Positions 27,663-35,543 of a stretch of DNA of 64,000 nt are shown here, piece by piece. This stretch comes from Advenella incenata (lineage in GTDB: Bacteria > Pseudomonadota > Gammaproteobacteria > Burkholderiales > Burkholderiaceae_B). Within the stretch, counting starts at the first letter, position 1. Each line of letters begins with the position of its first letter. The notes under the pieces are model-generated. The model was not told the DNA's origin and did no database searches. It saw only the letters and a program-made list of their open reading frames with translations. The position numbers and the translations under genes are program-made. Location of the stretch: positions 124,001 to 188,000 of the forward strand of contig NZ_SHKO01000005.1 of assembly GCF_004217095.1 (NCBI RefSeq). Reading direction: 5' to 3'.

Positions 27663-27718
27663 TATGACAAACCTTCTATAACAAACCTTTTATGACAATT
27701 CTTATATGACAGACGCAA
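27663..27718 (+). repeat. Four tandem degenerate 14-bp repeats
   Basis: Units start at 27663, 27677, 27691 and 27705: TATGACAAACCTTC, TATAACAAACCTTT, TATGACAATTCTTA, TATGACAGACGCAA. The TAT(G/A)ACA head is kept in all four and the tail decays. A TTGACA lies directly upstream (27650-27655). It may be a binding array for a regulator or a slipped repeat. No known family was recognised. Confidence 0.6.
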
Positions 27719-28039
27719 TTGAATGAGCCAGTGCAATCCGCAACCGGCATCGGGCTCATAGGGTTTGTGCCCATTTTGGCGCGCATCAACCTGCTGCAGC
27801 GCCGCCAGATTAGCCCTTGCGAATGGGTCAGTCACCGCTGCGGGCCGCCGATAGCAGGCCTGGCGACCGAATATGGTTTATAAAGGAGCATGTGGGCGCT
27901 GCAGATGCCGTCTGTTGCGCATATGCGCTGCCATTGCAGTATCTTGTTATGAGCGTTGCAAAGCCAGGGCCGCTTTGCGCCAGGCATGATCTGTGCTCAT
28001 GCCGACGCTCATAGTGTTATGAACGAATATTGATGAGAC

Positions 28040-29170
28040 ATGAAAAATTACGGTGTATTTGAATCTGGCTGCCTGCGATGGGTAATAAGAACATTTGGGA
28101 TTGTCGGCGTAGCGCTGCTCATCGGCCTGTTTCCTGAAGCAGGCCGGGCACAAGATCAAGGTGCAGCATCCAGGCAGGTGACAGTCGGCGTCTATGAAAG
28201 CCCGCCTTTTGTCATACCGGAAAACGGGCAATATGCCGGCATGGCAATCGAGCTTTGGGAGTCCCTGGAGGACAAGCTGGGGCTCACTTCAACATACCGG
28301 AGCTATCCCTCCTACCATAAACTGATAGAAGCGGTTGGCAACGGCGAGATAGACGCGGCAGTAACGAACCTCACCATAACCAGGCAACGGGCGCAATCGA
28401 TTGCGTTTACGCAGCCATGGTATGACTCGGGCCTGAGAATCATGACACCAAGCAAGGGGTCGGGCTCATTTCAGAATATTATCGACGGGCTGTCTGACAG
28501 CGGGCATTTGACCACCTTTGCCTGGCTGCTGATTCTCGCCCTGTTTGCGACAGTCATCATTACATTGCTGGATCGCAGGCTGGACAGCGAATTCCCGCGC
28601 AGATGGCGCGAAGGCCTTGCTGATAATTTTTTCCATACCATGTCAATCCTGACCACAGGCAAGACGACGCACAAAAACCTGTTTGGCTGGATTGGCCGCA
28701 TATGGTCGGCATTATGGATGGTGCTGGGCGTAGCCATCATTGCCTATGTCACCTCATCGATCACAAGCGTCATGACGACCACATCGCTGACCAGCCAGAT
28801 CCATTCGCTGTCGGATCTGTCGGGCAAGACCGTTGGTGTACTGGGAGGCAGCGTGGGAGAGGATTATGTTCAGAACCTGGGAATTCAAACAAGGAATTAT
28901 GACAGCCTGGATGCATCGATCCAGGGACTGATAGCTGGCGAGGTTGATGCACTTGTAGGAGATGCGCCCGTTCTGGAATACTTTGCCCATTCCCAGCCCG
29001 GGCAACCCGTTCGCCTGGTTGGCGCCGTGTTTCATCCGGACAAGTACGGGTTTGGTTTTCCCCTGCAAAGCGAGCTGTTGCGGCCCGTCACCCTGGAATT
29101 GCTAGGTTTGCATGAGCGCGGCGACATACACAAACTGCGCATGAAGTATTTCGGCAACACGCGCCAGTAG
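28040..29170 (+). CDS. GluR0-like ligand-gated ion channel
   Basis: 376 residues with the layout of prokaryotic ionotropic glutamate receptors: signal peptide (about 14-37), ligand lobe 1 (45-150) with the amino-acid-binding Arg117 in LTITRQR, helix M1 (159-178), pore loop (about 195-210), helix M2 (221-243) and ligand lobe 2 (251-370) with Asp308 in GDAPV. The pore reads HTMSILTTGKTTHKN, not the TVGYG potassium filter of GluR0. The M2 end SSITSVMTTTSL occupies the place of the eukaryotic SYTANLAAF gate. It is divergent from the kdp operon. It could also be an amino-acid sensor with a poorly conducting pore. Confidence 0.83.
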   Translation: MKNYGVFESGCLRWVIRTFGIVGVALLIGLFPEAGRAQDQGAASRQVTVGVYESPPFVIPENGQYAGMAIELWESLEDKLGLTSTYRSYPSYHKLIEAVGNGEIDAAVTNLTITRQRAQSIAFTQPWYDSGLRIMTPSKGSGSFQNIIDGLSDSGHLTTFAWLLILALFATVIITLLDRRLDSEFPRRWREGLADNFFHTMSILTTGKTTHKNLFGWIGRIWSALWMVLGVAIIAYVTSSITSVMTTTSLTSQIHSLSDLSGKTVGVLGGSVGEDYVQNLGIQTRNYDSLDASIQGLIAGEVDALVGDAPVLEYFAHSQPGQPVRLVGAVFHPDKYGFGFPLQSELLRPVTLELLGLHERGDIHKLRMKYFGNTRQ

Positions 29171-29208
29171 GCAGATGCCCCCGCGCGCACGTTTGCGCTA
29201 TCTTGTGC

Positions 29209-29844
29209 TTATTCCGAATACGCCTTGAATTCACCCGATTGCTCGTCGCGCACAAACAGCACGCCGGTGGCCACACCAAAATAAGCGCCATGCAGTTTGA
29301 GCAGACCCGCTTCCACACGTTCGCGCACGGTAGGAAAGGTCATCAGATTGGCCAGGCTATACTCGACAACGGCCCACTCCAGTTGCCGGATCCAGCCCTG
29401 GCGATCTTGTGTTGGCGGCCCAAGACGCTCGACAACCGGCGCGATCTGCGACATCCATTTACCAATGAAATCGCGCTTGGATAACGGCGCCGCCTTATTG
29501 GCAAACGCCGCTACGCCCCCGCAACTGGCATGGCCCAATACCACTATGTGCTTGACCTGCAGTGCATTGACACCGAACTCGATGGCGGCACTGGTGCCGT
29601 GATACGATGAATCGACGTCCGGCTCACAGGGCGGCACCAGGTTTGCGATATTGCGCACCACAAACATTTCGCCCGGGCCCGCATCAAAGATGGCCTCGGG
29701 CGCCACGCGGGAATCCCCGCAGCCAATGACCATGATTTCCGGGTGCTGGCCACTTTGGCCAAGTTGTTCGTAGCGTGCGCGCTCGCGCTCGAGCCGGCCA
29801 TGAAGAAAAGAAGCGTAGCCATCGGTCAACCGTTGGGGGAACAT
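29209..29844 (-). CDS. Beta-class carbonic anhydrase
   Basis: 211 residues with the beta-carbonic anhydrase zinc ligands Cys42 (CGDSR, with the Asp44-Arg46 dyad), His105 and Cys108 (GHASCGG). VVRNIANLVPP is also typical. It interconverts CO2 and bicarbonate in the cytoplasm, supporting carboxylation and pH balance. The ATG at 29844 has AGGA 7 nt upstream. It is convergent with the channel gene and divergent from the riboswitch-TerC unit; it appears to be a single gene. Confidence 0.94.
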   Translation of the reverse strand: MFPQRLTDGYASFLHGRLERERARYEQLGQSGQHPEIMVIGCGDSRVAPEAIFDAGPGEMFVVRNIANLVPPCEPDVDSSYHGTSAAIEFGVNALQVKHIVVLGHASCGGVAAFANKAAPLSKRDFIGKWMSQIAPVVERLGPPTQDRQGWIRQLEWAVVEYSLANLMTFPTVRERVEAGLLKLHGAYFGVATGVLFVRDEQSGEFKAYSE

Positions 29845-30000
29845 ATTCGGGTCCTGAATTATTCAAAATTTAAGCCGGTTATTTTACTCTTATTTTTTTT
29901 CGACCCAGGCCCAGGACTGTCCATAAGCGATCCTGCGCATAAAACACCGTCATTAGCGGCGAAAATTACATGAAAAATCGCAAATATCGCCAAAAATATC

Positions 30001-30028
30001 TTGACAGCGCGCCAATCGCCGCTATACT
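30001..30028 (+). promoter_or_regulatory. Near-consensus sigma-70 promoter for the Mn riboswitch and TerC gene
   Basis: TTGACA at 30001-30006, a 16-nt spacer, and TATACT at 30023-30028. Transcription would begin near 30035, directly before the riboswitch GGGGAGTAGC. The placement strongly supports both elements. Confidence 0.75.
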
Positions 30029-30035
30029 TCAACCA

Positions 30036-30165
30036 TCAAGGGGAGTAGCTTTCTTCCGCCGCATCGTCATTACGGCTGTCATGCAGTTATCTGCAGACGC
30101 CCGGTGCCCGGGCAACACATCCATGTTGCAGCAAGACCTTGCCACCAAGGGCAAGGTTCATCCTC
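30036..30165 (+). promoter_or_regulatory. yybP-ykoY (manganese) riboswitch aptamer
   Basis: The leader begins with GGGGAGTAGC (30040-30049), the hallmark of the yybP-ykoY family, and continues through CGTCATTACGG and the CCCGGTGCCCGGG region to a perfect 8-bp hairpin (ACCTTGCC 30136-30143 with GGCAAGGT 30150-30157). Members of the class bind Mn2+ and switch on exporters such as YkoY, Alx and MntP. The downstream gene is of the TerC/YkoY family, which is the classic partner. The limits are approximate. Confidence 0.85.
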
Positions 30166-30173
30166 AAATAAAT

Positions 30174-30211
30174 GATGGCCTGTGTCCTTGCGGATCAGGC
30201 CGTTTTGTTTT
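30174..30211 (+). terminator. Intrinsic terminator, expression platform of the Mn riboswitch
   Basis: GGCCTG (30177-30182) pairs with CAGGCC (30196-30201) across a 13-nt loop and is followed by TTTTGTTTT. It sits between the aptamer and the TerC gene, so manganese binding probably prevents this termination. A second stem (TTCGTG 30234-30239 with CACGAA 30255-30260) follows before the gene. Confidence 0.78.
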
Positions 30212-30321
30212 GTCTGATGCTCCTCTCAGACTCTTCGTGCGCCCTTTCGGGGTTCACGAACCAGACAAGCGTCCCGATCCGTTTCATTCCAACATTCAAT
30301 TAGACGGATTCATGGTGAATT

Positions 30322-31035
30322 ATGCTTGAACTTTTACAGACACTAAGCTGGGCAGCGGTATTTCAAATTATCCTGATTGATATTCTGCTGGGCGGCGACA
30401 ATGCAGTTGTCATTGCGCTGGCCTGCCGCAACCTGCCGAAAAAGCAACGGATGCAGGGCATTCTATGGGGCACCGCCGGTGCCATTATCCTGCGGGTTGC
30501 ATTGATCGCTTTCGCGCTGACTCTGCTGACAGTGCCTTTCCTGAAGATCGTGGGCGCACTGCTGCTACTTTGGATCGGCATCAAATTGCTGATTCCCGAA
30601 GATGATGCTCATGGCAACATACAGGGCGGGACAACAGTTTTCTCGGCGTTCAAAACCATCCTCATTGCTGACTTTGTCATGAGCCTGGATAACGTGATTG
30701 CCATCGCCGGAGCGGCCCAGGGCGCAAATCCGGAGCACCAGCTTGGTCTTGTGATCTTCGGCCTTGTCGTCAGCGTTCCGATTATTATCTGGGGCAGTAC
30801 GCTTGTACTCAAGCTGATTGACCGCTTCCCGAGCGTAGTGTTGTTTGGCGCTGCACTGCTGGGCTGGATCGCCGGCGGCATGCTGATCACGGACATCTTC
30901 ATTGTGGAACGATTTGGCGAGCCTTCTACCATGATCAAGCTGACCGCTGAGATTGTCGGCGCCCTGCTGATCGTCGTGGTAGGACGCACGATCGCGCAGC
31001 GCAAAAAAGCCGCAGCTGCCCTGCGCAACGCATAA
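30322..31035 (+). CDS. TerC/Alx/YkoY-family membrane protein, probable Mn2+ exporter
   Basis: 237 residues with seven or so membrane helices. It shows the TerC-family metal-site motifs DILLGGDNAVVIALACRN near the N-terminus and the repeated ADFVMSLDNVIAIAGAAQG near the middle, whose acidic residues are thought to bind Mn2+. Its leader holds a manganese riboswitch with promoter and terminator, so it most likely exports excess manganese. Tellurite resistance is the historical name of the family and is not implied here. A strong terminator follows at 31163. Confidence 0.9.
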   Translation: MLELLQTLSWAAVFQIILIDILLGGDNAVVIALACRNLPKKQRMQGILWGTAGAIILRVALIAFALTLLTVPFLKIVGALLLLWIGIKLLIPEDDAHGNIQGGTTVFSAFKTILIADFVMSLDNVIAIAGAAQGANPEHQLGLVIFGLVVSVPIIIWGSTLVLKLIDRFPSVVLFGAALLGWIAGGMLITDIFIVERFGEPSTMIKLTAEIVGALLIVVVGRTIAQRKKAAAALRNA

Positions 31036-31040
31036 TGGAA

Positions 31041-31081
31041 CGTCGTGCGCGCACCGGTCTGACTGATGCTGGCGCACGACG
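31041..31081 (+). repeat. Perfect 10-bp inverted repeat after the TerC gene
   Basis: CGTCGTGCGC (31041-31050) is complementary to GCGCACGACG (31072-31081) around a 21-nt loop, 6 nt after the stop. No T run follows, so it is not a standard terminator. It could protect the mRNA 3' end. Confidence 0.55.
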
Positions 31082-31162
31082 CAACAGAACGGCGTATATC
31101 TGCCGCGATTGAACACCGGAGTGCCAACAGGCGAGAACCCGGCCAATCGCGGCCACTACCTG

Positions 31163-31200
31163 AAAATTACATATGCACTAATGCATGTGTAATTTTTTTT
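31163..31200 (+). terminator. Strong intrinsic terminator between the TerC and AhpD-like genes
   Basis: A 15-bp stem with one G-T pair (31163-31177 with 31182-31196), loop CTAA, and a run of eight T ending at 31200. The convergent gene order and the A run on the other side suggest it works in both directions. Confidence 0.85.
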
Positions 31201-31261
31201 GCCTGAAGCCTTTGCAAACAGCGGCCCCTCGCGGCCAGCGATTATTGAACAACTGCCAAAA

Positions 31262-31693
31262 TTATTGGCGCATGCCAATTGCCAGGCGATTGAATGCGCT
31301 CATCAAGGCAATGGCAAAGGTCAGGTCGGACACTTGCGCATCGCTAAAATGCAGCTTGAGCGGCTCAAAGTCTTCATCCGGTGCACTGGTCTTGTCCACA
31401 TGGGTAAGTGCTTCGGTCCAGGCAAGTGCGGCGCGTTCGCGCTCGTCAAATCGTTCACTGGCACGCCATCCGGCCAGCGCGTCCAGCTTGGCAGTGGCAA
31501 TATCGCCGGCACGCAGTTCCCTGCTATGCATTTCCAGGCAGAAAGCGCAGCCGTTAATCTGCGACATGCGCAACCATACCAGTCCGATCAATTGCTTGCC
31601 AAGACTGCTCTTTTCCAGCGCCTTCTTGGTTGCGCCCAAGCCCTGATAGGCCTCGGGCGACAAGGTCCAGTAAGGTAAGCGAATGGTACTCAT
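31262..31693 (-). CDS. AhpD-like carboxymuconolactone decarboxylase-family protein
   Basis: 143 residues with the AhpD redox motif C49-x2-C52 and a His at 56 (NGCAFCLEMHSREL). Proteins of this type with the CxxC-x3-H motif are usually peroxidase-like thiol enzymes rather than true decarboxylases of gamma-carboxymuconolactone. GGAG lies about 9 nt upstream of the ATG. It stands alone, convergent with the TerC gene. Its substrate is unknown. Confidence 0.87.
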   Translation of the reverse strand: MSTIRLPYWTLSPEAYQGLGATKKALEKSSLGKQLIGLVWLRMSQINGCAFCLEMHSRELRAGDIATAKLDALAGWRASERFDERERAALAWTEALTHVDKTSAPDEDFEPLKLHFSDAQVSDLTFAIALMSAFNRLAIGMRQ

Positions 31694-32072
31694 ATAAAAA
31701 ATCTCCGGTAAAAGACGGGTTGGATCGGACGACCATCACATTGAACGCCAGGGTAAAGAGTGCATCTGTTCTTGTTCTGGCCGGCAAATCATGTACGCAA
31801 TAGTAGAGTAATAATGGCCCAGTGCACAGGTACAAGAAACGGCTAATGATATGGTCCATAAAACCATCATGGGTATGTAATTTTTCTGAAGTTATGCCTT
31901 TGATTGCATATTCACTTGAAAGCATATATTATTGAGCCCATAAAATGCAGATCACATTCATCTTTTGACGCCATCACCGGTGTACGGCTGTCAACATGAC
32001 AGACCTGCTAGCGAATTCGCATCCAAAATTCGCATCCAATTTACGCATTTCATTCACGCAGAGGCCAGAATC
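31694..32072. other. Intergenic region, no feature recognised
   Basis: About 380 bp between the divergent AhpD-like and XRE genes. It is AT-richer than the flanks, with several TATA-like stretches around 31905-31935 that could be promoters. I see no gene, RNA or toxin reading frame. An open frame at 31554-31925 is antisense to the AhpD-like gene. Confidence 0.5.
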
Positions 32073-32459
32073 ATGCCCAAAAAACCCAGCAAAGAGACGA
32101 CGCCCGGTACTGATCGTGATGCCGACAAAGGCGGCAAGCGCGCACGCTCCGCTGCCAGCCAGGTATTGAAAGTGGCAACGCTCAAAGAGCTGCGCAAAGC
32201 CACCGGCCACACCCAGGAAGATCTGGCCATTGCGCTGGATATTGGCCAGGGCACCATCTCGCGCATAGAAAAGCGCAGCGACATGCTGGTGTCTACGTTG
32301 CAGCATTACATTGAAAGCCTGGGCGGCAAGTTGCAAATCGTTGCCGCATTTAGCGATCGTCCATCCATTGTGGTGGAGCGCCTGGGCAAGAAAATACCGC
32401 CTCATCAAAAAAATACTTCCATGAGTTCTCCACAAGCTATGACATCTGTTGACACCTGA
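32073..32459 (+). CDS. XRE-family helix-turn-helix regulator
   Basis: 128 residues from the ATG at 32073; the frame extends back to 31965 but the extra residues are not domain-like. A basic tail (KKPSKETTPGTDRDADKGGKRAR) leads to a lambda-repressor-type fold: LKELRKATGHTQEDLAIALDIGQGTISRIEKRSDMLVSTLQHYIESLGG. This arrangement resembles HigA-like antitoxins, whose C-terminal LQHYIESLGGKL helix is shared, but no toxin gene is adjacent. It lies 6 nt before nspC, so it may be the first gene of the carboxynorspermidine operon or its regulator. Confidence 0.8.
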   Translation: MPKKPSKETTPGTDRDADKGGKRARSAASQVLKVATLKELRKATGHTQEDLAIALDIGQGTISRIEKRSDMLVSTLQHYIESLGGKLQIVAAFSDRPSIVVERLGKKIPPHQKNTSMSSPQAMTSVDT

Positions 32460-32465
32460 TACACC

Positions 32466-33569
32466 ATGCAAACGCCTTCTACCCCTTACTACCTGATCGA
32501 TAAATCTGCGCTGTTGCGCAACCTGCACGTCATCGACTACATCCGCCAGCAGTCTGGCGCCAAAGTATTATTGGCGCTCAAGTGCTTTGCGACCTGGTCG
32601 GTTTTTGATCTGATGCGCCAACATATGGATGGCACAACCTCTTCATCCCTGTATGAAGTCAAGCTCGGATTCCAGAAATTCGGCGGTGAAACGCATGCAT
32701 ACAGCGTGGCCTTTGCCGACCATGAAATCGACGAAGTGATTGCCAACTGCGACAAGATCATCTTCAATTCCATCGGTCAGCTCACGCGCTTTGCCCCGGC
32801 AGCAGGCGACAAACCGGTCGGCCTGCGTGTCAACCCGGGCATCAGTTGCGCCGGCTTTGATCTGGCCGACCCTGCCCGCCAGTACAGCAGACTGGGCGAA
32901 AGCGATCCGGCACGCATTCTGTCCGTACTGGACAAGCTCGATGGCGTCATGATTCATAACAATTGTGAGAATGGCGACTTTGCACGTTTTGATCAGTTGC
33001 TTACCCAGGTTGAAAAAGACTACGCCGCGATCCTGCCTCACCTTAAGTGGGTCAGCCTTGGCGGCGGCATCAGTTTTACCGCACAAGACTATCCGCTGGA
33101 TGCTTTTTGCGAGCGCCTGCGGCAATTCGCAAAGCAATACAACGTGCAGGTGTATCTGGAGCCGGGAGAGGCTGCTGTACGCCACAGCACAACGCTGCAG
33201 GTCAGCGTCCTGGACATTGTCGTCAACGAGAAGCAGTTGGCGATTGTAGACAGCTCCACCGAAGCTCATATGCTGGACCTGTTGATTTACCGTGAAACCG
33301 CGCCGGTTGGCGACGACACCGGCGAGCACGCCTACATGGTTTGCGGCAAAACCTGTCTTGCGGGCGATATTTTCGGCGAAGGCCGCTTTACCCGGCCGCT
33401 GCAAATCGGTGACCAGATTGCCATTGGCGATGCCGGCGGCTACACCATGGTGAAGAAAAACTGGTTCAACGGCATTCATATGCCTTCCATCGCCATCAAA
33501 AACGAGGATGGCTCCGTGCGCGTCGTGCGCGACTTTTCCTTTGACGACTACGTCAACAGCCTGTCCTAG
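32466..33569 (+). CDS. nspC: Carboxynorspermidine decarboxylase NspC
   Basis: 367 residues of the alanine-racemase-fold decarboxylase group. The PLP lysine is Lys39 (LLALKCFATW); HNNCEN, SLGGGISF, YLEPGEAAV and the dimer-interface Cys in CGKTCLAGDIFGEG are all in the NspC pattern, which distinguishes it from diaminopimelate decarboxylase. It decarboxylates carboxynorspermidine or carboxyspermidine to the triamine. The synthase gene lies 41 nt downstream, giving the complete aspartate-semialdehyde-dependent spermidine/norspermidine route. Confidence 0.93.
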   Translation: MQTPSTPYYLIDKSALLRNLHVIDYIRQQSGAKVLLALKCFATWSVFDLMRQHMDGTTSSSLYEVKLGFQKFGGETHAYSVAFADHEIDEVIANCDKIIFNSIGQLTRFAPAAGDKPVGLRVNPGISCAGFDLADPARQYSRLGESDPARILSVLDKLDGVMIHNNCENGDFARFDQLLTQVEKDYAAILPHLKWVSLGGGISFTAQDYPLDAFCERLRQFAKQYNVQVYLEPGEAAVRHSTTLQVSVLDIVVNEKQLAIVDSSTEAHMLDLLIYRETAPVGDDTGEHAYMVCGKTCLAGDIFGEGRFTRPLQIGDQIAIGDAGGYTMVKKNWFNGIHMPSIAIKNEDGSVRVVRDFSFDDYVNSLS

Positions 33570-33610
33570 GACCAAGGCTGCTTGTATTTAATAATTTGGG
33601 GGATTATCCA

Positions 33611-34996
33611 ATGAAACGCAACGTTCTGATCATCGGCGCCGGCGGCGTCGCACACGTGGCAGCACACAAATGCGCACAGAACAATATTTTGCTTGGCGAC
33701 ATACATATTGCATCACGCACTGTGGCCAAATGCAAAGCCATTATTGCCTCTATCAAGGACAAGGGCAATAAACACGGCCCTGGCCGCCTGCAGGCGCACG
33801 AGCTGGACGCGCTCGATATTGAGGCCACAAAAACGCTGATTCGTGAAACTGACAGCCAGATTGTCATCAATGTTGGCTCGCCTTTTTTGAATATGTCAGT
33901 CATGACTGCCTGCATAGAAACCGGTGCAGCCTATCTGGATACCGCCATTCACGAAGATCCGGACAAGGTATGTGAGCAGCCACCGTGGTACGGTAATCAT
34001 GAATGGAAACGACGCGATGACTGCAAAAAAGCCGGCGTAACAGCCCTGCTGGGCGTCGGTTTCGATCCTGGCGTGGTCAATGCCTATGGCCGTTTTGCCC
34101 TGGATGCCTATTTTGACCAGGTCGACTCCATTGACATCATCGACATCAACGCCGGCAGCCATGGCCGCTACTTTGCCACCAACTTCGACCCTGAAATCAA
34201 CTTCCGTGAGTTCACCTCTACCGTATGGTCCTGGGAACATAACCGCTGGAAAGCCAGCAAGATGTTCGAGCATCGCCAGCAATGGGAAATGCCCGTGGTT
34301 GGCAATCACACGACCTACCTGACCGGCCATGATGAGCTGCATTCCATGTCGAAAAACCTGGGCGTTCCCAACATCCGGTTCTGGATGGGTTTTGGCGACC
34401 ATTACATCAATGTATTCAACGTCCTGAACAGCCTGGGCCTGCTCTCTGAAAAACCTGTGCGTACGGCAGAAGGTGATGAAATCGTGCCGCTCAAGGTTGT
34501 CAAGGCTGTGCTGCCCGATCCCGCGTCACTTGCCCCGGGATACACCGGCAAAACCTGCATTGGCGATCTGGTAAAGGGCATGAAGAATGGCGTGCCGCAG
34601 GAAGTGCTTATCTATAACATTTGTGATCATGAAGAGAGCTACGAAGAAGTGGGCAGCCAGGCCATTTCATACACTGCCGGTGTACCCGTTGTCGCAGCCG
34701 CCATGCTGATTGCAGATGGCACATGGGATGTCGGGCATATGGTCAATGTAGAAGAACTCGATCCCGCGCCGTTTATCGAACTCATGAACCGGATGGGACT
34801 GGTTACGCGCGTGCGTGACAGCAAAGGCGATCGGGTACTGAAGCCGCAAAATGAACTGCTGGTCCTGACCTCTACCGAGGAACCGGACAGCACAGTGGCA
34901 TTCGACTATTTCGCCCATGATCAGGCCGTGCTTGCAAAGAGCCCGCCATCCCATCAACGCGACATGATGGCAGCGCGGCAACGCCTGACCGGCTGA
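33611..34996 (+). CDS. Carboxynorspermidine synthase (saccharopine dehydrogenase family)
   Basis: 461 residues from the ATG at 33611, which has GGGGGA upstream. The N-terminal NAD(P) fold begins VLIIGAGGVAHVAAHKCAQNN, and NVGSPFLNMSVMTACIETGAAYLDTA is typical of the Lys1/saccharopine dehydrogenase family. In the alternative polyamine pathway this enzyme reductively condenses aspartate-semialdehyde with putrescine or diaminopropane; NspC then decarboxylates the product. The pairing with nspC makes this more likely than lysine metabolism. An 11-bp hairpin follows the stop. Confidence 0.92.
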   Translation: MKRNVLIIGAGGVAHVAAHKCAQNNILLGDIHIASRTVAKCKAIIASIKDKGNKHGPGRLQAHELDALDIEATKTLIRETDSQIVINVGSPFLNMSVMTACIETGAAYLDTAIHEDPDKVCEQPPWYGNHEWKRRDDCKKAGVTALLGVGFDPGVVNAYGRFALDAYFDQVDSIDIIDINAGSHGRYFATNFDPEINFREFTSTVWSWEHNRWKASKMFEHRQQWEMPVVGNHTTYLTGHDELHSMSKNLGVPNIRFWMGFGDHYINVFNVLNSLGLLSEKPVRTAEGDEIVPLKVVKAVLPDPASLAPGYTGKTCIGDLVKGMKNGVPQEVLIYNICDHEESYEEVGSQAISYTAGVPVVAAAMLIADGTWDVGHMVNVEELDPAPFIELMNRMGLVTRVRDSKGDRVLKPQNELLVLTSTEEPDSTVAFDYFAHDQAVLAKSPPSHQRDMMAARQRLTG

Positions 34997-35028
34997 TTGT
35001 TACCCGGCATTCGCCGTAAATAGTGAAA

Positions 35029-35063
35029 GCGTCAACCCCTACCGCGCTTGCCGGGGTTGACGC
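35029..35063 (+). terminator. Perfect 11-bp hairpin after the carboxynorspermidine genes
   Basis: GCGTCAACCCC (35029-35039) pairs with GGGGTTGACGC (35053-35063) over a 13-nt loop. No T run follows, so termination is plausible but not certain; it also lies at the end of the convergent small gene. Confidence 0.5.
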
Positions 35064-35092
35064 CGCCATGCCACAGCACATTGCCGATTGGC

Positions 35093-35281
35093 TTAAAGCG
35101 CGAGCTCGGCCTTCAGTTCTTCGTATTGGGCAGTATCTGATTGCTGCACGAGCGCCAATTGATGCTCGATAGACTCCAATTCCTTTTGAGCCGATTCCAA
35201 ATACCCGTTCTGCTTTAGCCTTTTGTAGATGTCAATCTGATTTCTCAGCACATCTGGATCGAATGCCATTTCAGCGTTCAC
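35093..35281 (-). CDS. Small hypothetical coiled-coil protein
   Basis: 62 residues starting at a GTG with GGAG upstream, or 58 residues from the internal ATG at 35269. The product is rich in Glu, Gln and Leu (LKQNGYLESAQKELESIEHQLALVQQ) and should form one long helix or coiled coil. I do not recognise a family. The codon composition and ribosome site look genuine. It is convergent with the carboxynorspermidine synthase. Confidence 0.5.
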   Translation of the reverse strand: MNAEMAFDPDVLRNQIDIYKRLKQNGYLESAQKELESIEHQLALVQQSDTAQYEELKAELAL

Positions 35282-35543
35282 CTGTTTACTCTCCGCGATA
35301 TATATTGATACCGAGCACAGAGTCTATTGCATAGACAAGTCATATTTATTACAAGGCCAGCGCTTTGTACACCTGTAGACAACCTGTCGTCATACACCAC
35401 TGCCCTCTTGCCGACAAAAAGTATAGATCTTCAAAAATAACCATACTCGGCAACGATGGGCATCCCGGGAAAATCACGTTATTGAATCTGGTATTTCCAT
35501 TTTGATATTCGATCGTTGATGCGTTTTGCTTTCAGGAACCCGA

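Larger units (their letters stand above)
27462..28039. other. Divergent intergenic region between kdpF and the channel gene
   Basis: About 580 bp with no credible gene; small open frames at 27460-27681, 27644-27835 and 27817-28014 have no ribosome site or recognisable pattern. It contains a KdpE-like box (27509-27527) and four degenerate 14-bp tandem repeats (27663-27718), described separately. The remainder shows nothing I can name. Confidence 0.6.

Noticed and set aside
27460-27835. Small open frames in the kdp/channel intergenic region
   Set aside because: No ribosome sites, and they cover the KdpE-like box and repeats.
29970-30329. Open frame of 119 codons upstream of the TerC gene
   Set aside because: It runs through the promoter, riboswitch and terminator, has no ribosome site and no family pattern.
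31554-31925. Possible toxin gene partner for the XRE regulator
   Set aside because: On the other strand, overlaps the AhpD-like gene and shows no RelE/HigB-like pattern.
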